Shown piece by piece: positions 34,311 to 44,639 of a stretch of 64,000 nucleotides of DNA (its first letter is position 1; every line of letters starts with the position of its first letter). The stretch covers positions 43,579,155 through 43,643,154 of the forward strand of contig NC_085137.1 in assembly GCF_035046485.1 (NCBI RefSeq), in the 5' to 3' direction. The notes under the pieces are model-generated. The model did no database searches. It saw only the letters and a program-made list of their open reading frames with translations, and was not told where the DNA came from. A program made the translations under genes and the position numbers. The DNA comes from Aedes albopictus (Eukaryota; Arthropoda; Insecta; Diptera; Culicidae).

Positions 34311-35232
34311 TACAACTTGGAGAAAATTCTTTCTGGAATACCTTCGGGAGTTCTTGCTGAAATTCCTTCTGAATTTTTTTCTGGAATTCCTTCTCGAATT
34401 CTTCTTGGAAATTCTCCGAGAATTCTTCCAAGGATTCCTCCTAGAATCCCGCCAAGAATTCATCATGGATTTACCTCTGGAATTCCTCCTGGAATTTCTT
34501 CGTGGATCCTTCTGGAATTCCTCCTGGATTTTCTTTTGGTCCTTCTGGAATTCCTCTTGGATTTCCTCTTGGAAGTCCTCTCGGAATTCCTTCTGAAATT
34601 TCTCCTGGAATTATTTTGGAAATTCCTCCTAAAATTCCTACTGGCATTCTTCCTGGAAATCCTCCTGGAATTCTTCTTGGAATTCATCCTGAAATTCCTC
34701 CTGGAATTTATCCTGAAATTATTCCTGGAATTTCTCCTGAAATTCTTCCTGGAATTTATCCTGAAAATTTTCCCGGAGTTTCTCCAGGAATTCATCCTGG
34801 AATTCCTCCTGGAATTCCTCCTGGAATTCCTCCTGGAATTCCTCCTGGAATTCCTCCTGGAATTCCTCCTGAAATTCCTCCTGGAATTCCTCCTAGGAAT
34901 GCTCCTGGAATTACTCCTGGGATTCATCCTGAAATTCCTCCAGCAATTCCTCCTGCAATTCCTCCTGCAATTACTCCTGGAATTCCTCCTAGAATTCTTC
35001 CTGCAATTCCTCCTGCAATTCCTTCTGCAATTCCTCCTGGTATTCCTCCTAGAATCCATCCTGGAATACCTCCTGGTATTCCTCCTGGAATTTCTAAACG
35101 AATTCCTCCTGGAATTCATCCTGGAACTCCTCCTGATATTCCTCCAGGAATACCCCCTGGAATTCCTCCTAAAACTCTTTTTGGAATTCCTCCTGAAATT
35201 CTGACTAGAATTCCTTCTTGAGTTCCTCCTGC
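34311..35232. repeat. 12-bp repeat field, moderately diverged
   Basis: Units of CCTCCTGGAATT and variants (CCTGAAATT, CCTGCAATT) in one orientation. Open frames of 295, 239 and 262 codons in three frames on both strands result from the stop-free unit. Continuous in character with the regular array further right. Confidence 0.85.
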
Positions 35233-35445
35233 CACACTTGGTTATCTTCACCGAGCTCAGCTGTGCGGATCTCGGTTCCTTAATTTTAACCGATACTCAG
35301 CTAACAAACTGGTAGGTTGCTTAGCAACGAGGTATGTTATACTGATTCTCGGCATTTATAAGCTGAAATCTGATGTAGCTAATACTAAGCAGTGCAAATC
35401 TCGGCATACGTAAATCGAGATTCGGCATTATAAATTAAGTGTGTG
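35233..35445. mobile_element. Non-repetitive 210-bp interruption, probable MITE
   Basis: A unique-looking piece sits between two repeat blocks. Its ends show weak inverted similarity (CACACTTGGTTATCTTCACC on the left, CACACTTAATTTATAATGCC as the reverse complement of the right). Inside are repeated ATCTCGG and GATACTCAGC-like words. CACACTT ends recur in the elements at 22556 and 42219. No clear target duplication. Confidence 0.45.
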
Positions 35446-35459
35446 GGTGGACCCATGAA

Positions 35460-37630
35460 ATGCGTTCTGGAATTCCTCCTGGAATTCTTCCTAAAATTCC
35501 TCCTGAAATTCCTCCTGGAATTCTTCCTGGAATTCACCCAGGAATTCACCCAGGAATTCATCCTGGAATTCATCCTGGAATTCTTCCTGGAATTCACCTC
35601 GGAATTCCTCCTGGAATTTCTTCTGGAGTTCCTCCTGGAATTCCTCCTGGAATTCCTCCTAGAATTCCTCCTGAAATTCCTCCTGGAATTCCTCCTGCAA
35701 TTCATAATAGAATTCCTCCTGGAAATTCTCCTGGAATTCCTCCTGGAACTCATCCTGGAATTCCTCTAGGAATTGCTCCTGAAATTCTTCCTGAAATTCC
35801 TCCTGGAATTCCTCCTGGAATTCCTTCTGGAATTCCTCCTGGAATTCCTTCTGGAATTCCTCCTGGAATTCCTTCTGGAATTCCTCCTGGAATTCCTTCT
35901 GGAATTCCTCCTGGAATTCCTTCTGGAATTCCTCCTGGAATTCCTTCTGGAATCCCTCCTGGAATTCCTTCTGGAATTCCTCCTGGAATTCCTTCTGGAA
36001 TTCCTCCTGGAATTCCTTCTGGAATTCCTCCTGGAATTCCTTCTGAAATTCCTCCTGGAATTCCTTCTGGATTTCCTCCTGGAATTCCTTCTGGAATTCC
36101 TCCTAGAATTCCTTCTGGAATTCCTCCTGGAATTCCTCCTGGAATTCCTCCTGGAATTCCTCCTGGAATTCCTCCTGGAATTCCTCCTGGAATTCCTCCT
36201 GGAATTCCTCCTGGAATTCCTCCTGGAATTCCTCCTGGAATTCCTCCTGAAATTTCTCCTGGAAATCCTCCTGGAATTCTTCCTGGAAATCCTCCTGGAA
36301 TTCCTCCTGGAAATCCTCCTGGAATTCCTCCTCGAATTCCTCCTGGAATTCCTTCTCGAATTCCTCCTCGAATTCCTTCTGGAATTCCTCCTGGAATTCC
36401 TCCTCGAATTCCTCCTGGAATTCCTCCTCGAATTCCTCCTGGAATTCCTCCTGCAATTCCTCCTGGAATTCCTTCTGGAATTCCTCCTGGAATTCCTTCT
36501 GGAATTCCTCCTGGAATTCCTTCTGGAATTCCTCCTGGAATTCCTTCTGGAATTCCTCCTGGAATTCCTTCTGGAATTCCTCCTGGAATTCCTTCTGGAA
36601 TTCCTCCTGGAATTCCTTCTGGAATTCCTCCTGGAATTCCTTCTGGAATTCCTCCTGGAATTCCTCCTGGAATTCCTCCTGGAATTCCTCCTGGAATGCC
36701 TCCTGAAATTTCTCCTGGAAATCCTCCTGGAATTCTTCCTGGAAATCCTCCTGGAATTCCTCCTGGAAATCCTCCTGGAATTCCTCCTCGAATTCCTCCT
36801 GGAATTCCTCCTCGAATTCCTCCTCGAATTCCTTCTGGAATTCCTCCTGGAATTCCTCCTCGAATTCTTCCTGGAATTCCTCCTGCAATTCCTCCTGGGA
36901 TTCCTCCTCGAATTCCTCCTGGGATTCCTCCTCGAATTCCTCCTGCAATTCCTCCTGGAATTCCTCCCGGAATTCCTCTTGGAATTTCTCCAGGAATTCC
37001 TCCTGGAATTTCTCTTCGAATTCCTCCTGGAATTCGTCTTGGAATTCCTCCTGGAATTCGTCTTGGAATTCGTCCTGGAATTCCTCCTCGAATTCCTCCT
37101 GGAATTCCTCCTGCAATTCCTCCTGGGATTCCTCCTCGAATTCCTCCTGGGATTCCTCCTCGAATTCCTCCTGGGATTCCTCCTCGAATTCCTCCTGCAA
37201 TTCCTCCTGGAATTCCTCCTGTAGTTCCTCTTGGAATTCCTCCCGGAATTCCTCTTGGAATTTCTCCAGGAATTCCTCCTGGAATTTCTCTTGGAATTCC
37301 TCCTGGAATTCGTCTTGGAATTCCTCCTGGAATTCGTCTTGGAATTCGTCCTGAAATTCCTCTTGTAATTCGTCCTGGAATTCCTCTTGGAATTTGTCCT
37401 GAAATTCCTCTTGGAATTTCTCCTGGAATTCCTCCTGCAATTCCTCCTGAAATTCCTCTTGGAATTCCTCCTGGAATCCCTCTTGGAATTCCTCCTGGAA
37501 TTCCTCTTGGAATTTCTGCTGGAATTTCTCTTGGAATTCCTGCTGGAATTCCTCTTGGAATTCCTCCTGGAATTCCTCCTGGAATACCTCCGAGAATTCC
37601 TCCAGGAATGGAATTCCTCCTGGAATTGAG
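35460..37630. repeat. Regular 12-bp tandem array with higher-order repeats
   Basis: About 180 copies of CCTCCTGGAATT, most containing the EcoRI site GAATTC. Variant units (CCTTCTGGAATT, CCTCCTCGAATT, CCTCCTGCAATT) alternate in blocks. The block starting CCTCCTGAAATTTCTCC at 36243 recurs at 36699 (456 bp, 38 units). The block starting CCTCCCGGAATTCC at 36963 recurs at 37239 (276 bp, 23 units). Four long overlapping frames on both strands (758, 636, 513 and 483 codons) are artefacts of a stop-free unit whose length is a multiple of three. Confidence 0.95.
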
Positions 37631-38783
37631 TGTAGAATTAGCATTTAAGTTAAAATACACGTTAATAAAAACTAAAAAAAACCTCCTGGAATTTCTCCAT
37701 CAATACCTTCTTTAAATCTCCCTTGAATGTCTCCTAGAATCCGTCCAAGAATTTCTTCCAGCTATTTATTAATTCTGAATTTTTTTCTGAAGTTCCGCCT
37801 GGAATTCTTCTTTGAATTCCTTCAGTAATTCCTCCTGGAGTCCCTTGTGGAATTCCTCCTGGAGTTCCGCTTGGAATTGTTTCTGGTATTCCTCCATGAC
37901 TATCTTCAGAATTTCACCTGGAATTCCTCATGGTACTCTTTCTAGAATTTCTCCTGAAATTCCTTCTTGCATTCCTTCTGGAACTCCTCCTGGGATTCCG
38001 TGTATGATTCCTCCTGGTAATTCTTGCGGAATCGCTCTTGGAATTCCCTGTGAAATTACTCTTGAAATTTCGTGTGGAATTCCTCCTGGAATTGCTTGTG
38101 GAATTCCTTGTGGATTTTTTCCTGGAATGCCTCCAGAAACTCCTGGACTCACAGACTTCGTCCTGGAATTTCTCCAGGAATTCTTTCTGGAATCTGTCCT
38201 GGAATTCTTTCTAAAATTTCTCCTTTATTTCTCCCGGAATTTCTCCTGAAATTTCTCCTGGAATTTACCCTAGAGTTCTTTTTAGAATTTCATCTAGATT
38301 TCTTCTTAGAGTTTTTCCTGGATTTCTCAAATTCTTCCTGGAGATTCTCCTGAAACTTTTCGTGGAATTTCTCCTGGAATTCCTTCTGGATTTCTTCCCT
38401 CCTGAAATTCTTCTAGGAATTCAAACTGGATTTTCTATGAAATTTCTCCTGGAATCACTCCTGGAGTTCCTCCCGAAAGTCCCTTGGAGTTCATCCTGGA
38501 ATTTTTGTTTTCATTGAGTTCCTCCTGGAATTCCCCCGGAATTTCTCCTGGAATTTCTCCAGGAAGTTCACCTGGCATTTCGCTTGAAATTTCTCCTGAA
38601 ATTTCTCCTTATTTCATTTCTAGAACTCGTTGAATTTCACCTGGAGTTTTACCTGAGTTGCTTCTGGAGTACTTCAAAATAGGAATTTCGAAAATTTCTT
38701 GTGGTATTCCTTCCGCTTGGAATTCCTTCTGAATTTTTTCGATGATTACTCTTGGAATCTAGGAAATTCTCCACTGATTCTCT
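37631..38783. repeat. Degenerate right shoulder of the 12-bp repeat field
   Basis: Same unit, progressively diverged and with indels (TTCTCCTGGAATTTC, GTGGAATTCCTCC). Ends where an RTE-like fragment is inserted at 38797. Repeat-like units continue briefly at 39803-39830. Confidence 0.8.
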
Positions 38784-38796
38784 GTTTTGTTCTAGT

Positions 38797-39789
38797 ACAT
38801 TACATACATTTATTTGTTCAACATCATTAAGATAAGACATAATCAACAATAGTACGCCACAATACTCGGTTTGTGGCTGCCGCTCTCCATCCTCGGTCGC
38901 GCCCAATGCTCGCCAAGTCACGCTCCACCTGATCCGCCCATCGTGCTCTCTGCGCTCCACGCCTTCTTGTGCCAACCGGATCCGTTGCAAACACCAGCTT
39001 TTCAGGGTTGTTGTCCGGCATTCTTGCAACATGCCCTGCCCAACGTATCCTTCCGGCTTTGGCCACCTTCTGGATGCTGGGTTCGCCGTAAAGTGCAGCG
39101 AGCTCGTGATTCATCCTTCTCCGCCACACACCGTTCTCCTGCACACCGCCGAAGATCGTTCTTAGCACGCGTCGCTCGAAAACTCCGAGTGCTTGTAGGT
39201 CCTCCTCGAGCATGGTCCATGTCTCGTGCCCGTAGAGGATCGCCGGTCTTATTAGCGTTTTGTACATGGTGCATTTGGTGCGTGGGTGAATCTTTTTCGA
39301 CCGCAGTTTCTTCTGGAGCCCGTGGTAGGCCCGACTTCCGCTGATGATGCGCCTCCGAATTTCTCGGCTCACGTTGTTGTCAGCCGTCAGTAAGGATCCG
39401 AGGTAGACGAATTCCTCCACCACCTCGAAAGTATCCCCGTCTATCGTAACATTACTACCCCGACGGATCCGGTCGTTTTCGGTTCCGCCTACCAGCATGT
39501 ACTTTGTTTTTGAGGCATTCACCACCAGTCCGACCTTTGCTGCTTCGCGTTTCAGGCGGGTGTACAGTTCTGCCACCGTTCCAAATGTTCTAGCGATAAT
39601 GTCCATGTCGTCCGCGAAGCACACAAATTGACCGGATTTTGTGAAAATCGTTCCCCGACTGTTGAGCCCGGCTCGTCGCATCACACCTTCCAGCGCGATG
39701 TTGAAGAGTAGACATGAGAGTCTGTCACCTTGTCGCAGTCCCCGGCGAGAAACGAATGAACTGGATAGTTCACCCGAAACCCTTACGCA
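38797..39789 (-). pseudogene. 5'-truncated RTE-like LINE fragment with open RT C-terminal frame
   Basis: Target duplication GTTTTGTTCTAGT at 38784-38796 and 39790-39802. The minus-strand frame holds RT motif B (RGLRQGDRLSCLLFNIALEG), the ADD box in FVCFADDMDII and the following NASKTKYM. The thumb and C-terminal part include EFVYLGSLLT, IRPAILYGHETW and RIRWAGHVARMP, with a stop near 38823. It lacks endonuclease and the first RT motifs, so it cannot move alone. No internal stop and a perfect 13-bp duplication indicate a recent insertion into the repeat field. Clade assignment (RTE-like) is by overall resemblance, and a CR1- or jockey-related group is possible. Confidence 0.8.
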
Positions 39790-39830
39790 GTTTTGTTCTA
39801 GTGTTCTTCCTGGAACATCTCCAGGTATTT

Positions 39831-40024
39831 TTCTCGAACTTTTCTCGACTGCCCTGGGTATAGTGTACCATTGTACTTGCCTCACAATATACAAATTCAT
39901 GCAATGACAGTCAAAGAAAGCCCTTCAATTAATAACTGTGGAAGTGCTAAAAGAACACTAAGTTGTGAGTCACTTCAACCAAGTTCTAGCTGGAACGTCG
40001 AGCCAGAAAGAAGAAGAAGAAGAG
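39831..40024 (+). mobile_element. 5'-truncated Feilai-like SINE
   Basis: The body matches the SINE at 4105-4378 from TTTTCTCGACT onward (CACAATATACAAATTCATGC, ATTAATAACTGTGGAAGTGC), and the tail is (AAG)n. The tRNA-like promoter half is missing. Confidence 0.75.
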
Positions 40025-41422
40025 GAACTTCTGAAGGGATTTCTTCAGCAACTCTTCCAGTCGATACATCAAGATGTTCATCCAGAAATTCCTTCATGGT
40101 AGATAAATGATACAACCCTGTATAAAACCTGTCCCCCAAATCTCCGACAACACAATTTTCGCAAAAATTACTTCCCAATCCCCAACGTCGTCGACCGATG
40201 AATGACGGCGAATTGTGTGTACAGTACCTACTACCTACGACCCTCCGTAATTTGATTCACTTCGACACAACAACAACGCTGAGACTGCCGGTGGTGCCAT
40301 CACCTCACCACCCGCTGAGGACAGCGACAACGAAGACGATGACGACGACGACGACAGCGGTGTTGTTTGTAACCACAAATTAAATTTACTGCCGTAATTA
40401 AATTTCGTGCTCCACATTTTTGACTCCCTCGATCGTGTCGACAAATAGAGACTTTACTGCAAAAAGGACCAGGCCCCTCTAGCGTTCTAGATTGCTTTCT
40501 TGAGGGGTACAGTGCTTGACAAAGGAATTTTCCCACTTTTTTTAGTACATAATTTGAGATCTATTTCCATTAAAAAAATCTAATTGAGTTCAGTTTGTAA
40601 AATTCCCATCGCGCAATGTAGTTTTTCAGAGAATCTGAACTTGACAATTTTATTTATAAAACGTGTGGCTCTTATATTCGTGCGCCACTGTATGTAGGTT
40701 GTAACCCTGATGGCTATCTTGAGCTCGTTGCTCCGCAATGGTTAAGGAGGCATCGTTAGGCATTTGTCAATATGACCGCCATTGAGTAAAAAAAATAATG
40801 ACATGCTGTTACACGTGACTTTTCCCTAATTGGGTGCAGGGGAAAAATGTTGGTTCATTCTGGAAGCATTTAAACTTTTTATTCACTCCAAAATACTCCC
40901 CTTCACAGGCCTAAATAGTTGTGGATACTGAAATTAAAGACATTTGTCTACGGCTGATTTTTACGACAGTGTAGATTAAAAGCGGAGTAACTTGCATAGA
41001 ATAGAATAAAAATTTAACATTTGTTTACATAGAATAGAATAAAAATTTAACATTTGATTTGGTTACATCGCGGCTCCCTTGGACTGGCTTCACGGCCCCC
41101 AGGGGGCCGAGGACCACCAGTTGGGAACCCGTGGTGTAGAAAAAGAATGAATCATAGATTGAAATACTGTCATTTGAAACTCCAATCGTTACATCAATTT
41201 AATAAAGCCAAACAGTATATGAATTAGAGGAGAACAAATCTCTGGGTATTATATGAGCACACAAAACCTATACAGTGTAATTCGATGGAACTACCTTTCA
41301 ATCCGAAAGGGGATGCATCAATCACAAGTAGTTAATGATTATTTATGCAGTATAGTTAGAAAGAACAGCTATTCAATAAAAAAAATCAACATTTCTGATT
41401 GAAAAAAGGTATCTAAAGAGGC
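40025..41422. other. No gene recognised; possible hAT end near 41100
   Basis: A GAC-rich simple repeat lies near 40320-40360. At about 41085-41135 the sequence CACCAGTTGGGAACCCGTGG, preceded by GGCCCCCAGGGGGCC, resembles in inverted orientation the start of many hAT elements (CAG-GGTTCCCAA). No matching second end was found. Nothing else is seen. Confidence 0.3.
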
Positions 41423-41512
41423 AATAATTCTCGGATACTTTTTCGAAACGACGTATAATACACGCATATCCTATGGTGATACGTCGTTTTGAATAAGTAT
41501 CCGAGAATTATT
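41423..41512. repeat. 90-bp fold-back
   Basis: AATAATTCTCGGATACTT at the left pairs with AAGTATCCGAGAATTATT at the right, and the inner parts ACGACGTAT/ATACGTCGT also pair. Very short loop. Probably a tiny MITE. Confidence 0.65.
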
Positions 41513-41927
41513 CCAGTTCCAAAATTAATAAGAACAGCCTATAAATTTAAAAAGTAAAAATTCATTGTCAAAAAATCATACTAAATTTCCAATAAAACAA
41601 ATTAACGCAACTCGAAAGAACAGCCCATAAACAAAAGAAGGAAAAACTTCCTATAGATATGTTAGTGAATGAAATGCATATTTTTTTTCTATAACAGCAC
41701 TATGTTTCCCTCAATGAGCAACAACTAGAGGTTCTAACCCGGGATATCAGGGACAAAAAATCCTGGGACAAAAAATCCCGGGATCTTGACAAATTCGGGA
41801 TTTCCCGAATTCCGGGATAACATTTTTCACCGTCCCGAAAATCCCGGGATTCCCGGAACACACATTTCTTACTTATTTTGATGCCCTTTGATTTGAATTT
41901 GGAGATGTTACATAAACCACTTCAACT

Positions 41928-42227
41928 GTGTGTGGACATCAAAACTTGACTGAAGAGATGCTAAGCTGGAGCACTACATTCACGGTATTGATTACATCAA
42001 AGAATTTTTTTTTCGAAATAGGCCTTTCTAGACTCGCTTCGGAAGCATTGGGAAGACGAGATGCTATATTACTGTCTGCGGAAGGCAGCTTGAGTTTCTT
42101 GTATTCGAAGCTTACGAAAAGCAACTCCAAAGTTGGAAACGACCTCTTTCATGCAATTATGAAAAGAATCAACAAACGGCGCCACAAGGAAATAATAACA
42201 GCGTTAAAGTTCTTTCAACACACTTAA
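41928..42227 (+). pseudogene. Short frame, weakly hAT-transposase-like
   Basis: The 99-codon frame begins LTEEML near its N-terminus and ends with FHAIMKRINKRRHKEIITAL, a layout seen in middle parts of hAT transposases (leucine-rich, ending in a basic ERR-like helix). The last codons run into the MITE at 42219. The resemblance is from memory of the family pattern and is weak. It could be chance. Confidence 0.25.
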
Positions 42228-42440
42228 CTTTGATTACCGAGTTCGGTATTTTTTTTTGGCGAGATTAAAACTGCTGAGCACCGAACTCGTTCAGCAAAAA
42301 TGCATTGTTTACCTTTTCCATACAATTTTGACAGTTGTTTTACTGAACCTCAGTAAAATCTATTACCGAAACTACCGAGATCGTACCGCTGTTATAATCT
42401 CGTAAAAAAGTACCGAACAGGCAATTCAAAAATAAGTGTG
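42219..42440. mobile_element. 222-bp MITE with CACACTTA ends
   Basis: The left end is CACACTTAACTTTGATTACC and the reverse complement of the right end is CACACTTATTTTTGAATTGC. TACCGA/TCGGTA words are frequent inside, as in the TA-flanked MITE at 22556-23216, suggesting the same broad family. Target duplication not clear. Confidence 0.6.
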
Positions 42441-42667
42441 AAGGTCTTCCGTCGTCAACGCAAGTGCCAGCAGAACTGGAAAGCTCATCGAAAACGCAAA
42501 TTGATTAAGTTCATCAAGGAACTGGGAGTTCGATTGTTGCGAGACTGCCAAAGACAGACCGATAATGATACTGCCGAGTTGAATGCTGGATTGTCTTGTA
42601 TGCATAACACCATCGAACATGCGTGAAGAACTGAAATCGGGTATAAAGTAATATGCCAACCCGTCTT

Positions 42668-42952
42668 GGGCCCATATAGCCGAGGCGGTAAACGCACGGG
42701 TATTCAGCATGACCATGCTGAGGGTGACGGGTTCGACTCCCGGTCGGTCCAGGATCTTTTCGTAAAGGAAATTTCCTTGACTTCCTTGGCATAGAGTATC
42801 TTCGTGCCTGCCACACGATATAAGCATGCAAAATGGTCATTGGCAGAGGAAGCTCTCAGTTAATAACTGTGGAAGTGCTCATAGAACACTAAGCTGAGAA
42901 GCAGGCTTTGTCCCAATGAGGACGTTACGCCAAGAAGAGAGAGAGAGAGAGA
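42668..42952 (+). mobile_element. tRNA-derived SINE, second Feilai-like subfamily
   Basis: The tRNA-like head has an A box (TAGCCGAGGCGG) and a B box (GGTTCGACTCC). The body is shared with the copies at 51338 and 52941 (AGAGGAAGCTCTCAG, AATGAGGACGTTACGCC), and the tail is (AG)n. A 13-bp target duplication with one mismatch, GCCAACCCGTCTT and GCCAGCCCGTCTT, lies at 42655-42667 and 42953-42965. Confidence 0.85.
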
Positions 42953-42972
42953 GCCAGCCCGTCTTAGACTGA

Positions 42973-43063
42973 TTCGGCAACATTGGAGTAGCTAGCTTTT
43001 TCTTTTCTCTCAAGTAAGTAAGTAAGAAAAAAGAAAAAGCTAGCTATGCCAATGTTCAGCAAT
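42973..43063. repeat. 91-bp fold-back
   Basis: TAGCTAGCTTTTTCTTTT and its reverse complement flank a (TAAG)n loop. The outer parts CAACATTGG/CCAATGTTC extend the pairing to about 35 bp per arm. Confidence 0.65.
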
Positions 43064-43426
43064 GATTGATTTTTCAAAAGTAATTGCGAAAGAACTCACT
43101 TTTTTAGCTACATGGTAAGTTTAGCCCGAATCTTAAAATCGAACTCCGGAAATATCTGTTCTAAAAAGCAACTATCACTGTCCGATGAAATCATTAATAA
43201 CATTTGCTTCTTGAAGTGGTATTTTCAGTGAACAAACTCAAATTGATAAGACTAGTTACTTGATTTGAAACATTGATTTTTTTATTTGATTATTCATCAA
43301 CATCAACATATTCCTGACCGCAAAAATGCGTGTTTAAACACATTGAAAAATTTCCCGGGATTTCCCGGGACAAGCAACAAATTTTACCCCGAATCCCGGG
43401 ACAACCAAAATGGTCGGGAATTGACC

Positions 43427-43853
43427 TTTTGCTCCATTCGACCATTTGTCCCATTCGACCTTTTGCCTCAGTCGACATTTTGGCCCATTTGACCTTTTGT
43501 CCCATTCGACCTTATGTCCCATTCGGCCTTTTGTCCCATTCGAACTTTTGTCCCACTCGACCTTTTGTCCCATTCGACCTTTTGTCTCATTCGACCTTTT
43601 GTCCCATTCGACCATTTGTCCTATTCGACCTTTTGTGCCAATTGACCTTTTGTCCCATTCGACCATTTGTCCCATTCGACCTTTTGTCACATTCGACCTT
43701 TTGTCCCATTCGACCTTTTGTCCCACTCGACCTTTTGTCCCATTCGACCTTTTGTCTCATTCGACCTTTGGTCCCATTCGACCTTTTGTCCCATTCGACC
43801 TTTTGTCCATTCAACTTTTTGTCTTTCGACCATTTGTCCTTTGACCTTCTGTG
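43427..43853. repeat. 17-bp minisatellite
   Basis: About 25 tandem copies of GACCTTTTGTCCCATTC with point variants (CCATTTG, TCTCATTC). Because 17 is not a multiple of 3, every frame repeats with a 17-residue period, which explains the open frames of 66-175 codons on both strands. No gene. Confidence 0.92.
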
Positions 43854-44373
43854 CTGAAGCCCCATGAAGAGGTGGCAGTGGTAGTCGTGATTTGTCCACG
43901 CGCAAAAGTTAGAAAAGACATTTCAGGGGGTTTTAGGTGGACCGTAAAACAGTCTTAGACGGAAAAAAGATAGGGTAACTATTCAAAAAGACAGGGCTCA
44001 ATGAGAAAATGGCAAAAAAAAATCGAAATCAGCAATTTTACGGCACGGCAGATCGAAAAGGAAAATTACGGTGGCCTTGGTGATCCTTCGACTATAGAAA
44101 AAAAAAAACTCACATTAATACCAATGGTATCCGGCGCTACGAGTAGCGCCATATAAGAACGTATTGAATTTGTCCGAACGCAACATCCGTTTTTTTGTTT
44201 TCTATCGATCTCGTTGCAAATTCCAGAATCAATAGTTATATTATTTTTTTGTGTGTTAATGTCTACATCATTAAGCAATGTCAAAATAAAAAGAATTTGA
44301 TTTTTGACTGTCACACTCCCGCGATGACTGAAAACCCACGTTTCGACATTTGCACATATTCGGTAAGTAGGCC
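43854..44373. other. No gene recognised
   Basis: May include the 5' untranslated part of LINE-C, whose 5' end could not be fixed. No motif or repeat boundary is clear. Confidence 0.3.
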
Positions 44374-44639
44374 TTGACCAGGTTAAACGGTTTTTTTTTT
44401 GCGCTTGTCAGTTTTTTTCTGTTTTCAGAAACAAATTTTTCCGAGGCTTTCGATTTGGCGGATTTTGGTGGACGATTGGATTCAGTTTGGATTCAGTACT
44501 GGTTTCGTTTGGCGGACGTTAGATTGAGTTGCAGTTTCGTTGACGTTTGCAGTTTTCGTTCTAAGGATTCAAGTTTGTGTTTTTTGTTCGTCGTTCTTCC
44601 TGAACTGGACACTGATGAGGGCGAGGGGGGATCGAAAGA

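Larger units (their letters stand above)
41728..43420. mobile_element. Possible hAT-like relic bounded by CCCGGGA-rich ends
   Basis: CCCGGGA and GGGATTTCCCG words cluster at about 41735-41865 and again at about 43350-43410, as though marking two ends of one element. Between them lie a short frame with weak hAT transposase resemblance, a small MITE, a SINE and a fold-back. No target duplication was found, so the boundaries are uncertain. Confidence 0.3.

Noticed and set aside
35439..37715. Open frame of 758 codons reading GIPP repeats, and long frames on the other strand
   Set aside because: The frames mirror a 12-bp stop-free tandem unit and are open in several frames on both strands at once. 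There is no start context, signal or unique domain. A structural protein of collagen-like type was considered and dropped.
42668..42760. tRNA gene
   Set aside because: A and B boxes are present, but the sequence does not fold as a complete cloverleaf by eye and continues into a SINE body with target duplications. The same applies at 4105 and 51500.
43427..43853. Possible CRISPR-like array
   Set aside because: The units are contiguous with no unique spacers, in a eukaryotic transposon-rich setting.
43330..43865. Frames of up to 175 codons with FVPFDLLSHSTFCPIRP repeats
   Set aside because: Produced by the 17-bp minisatellite in every frame.
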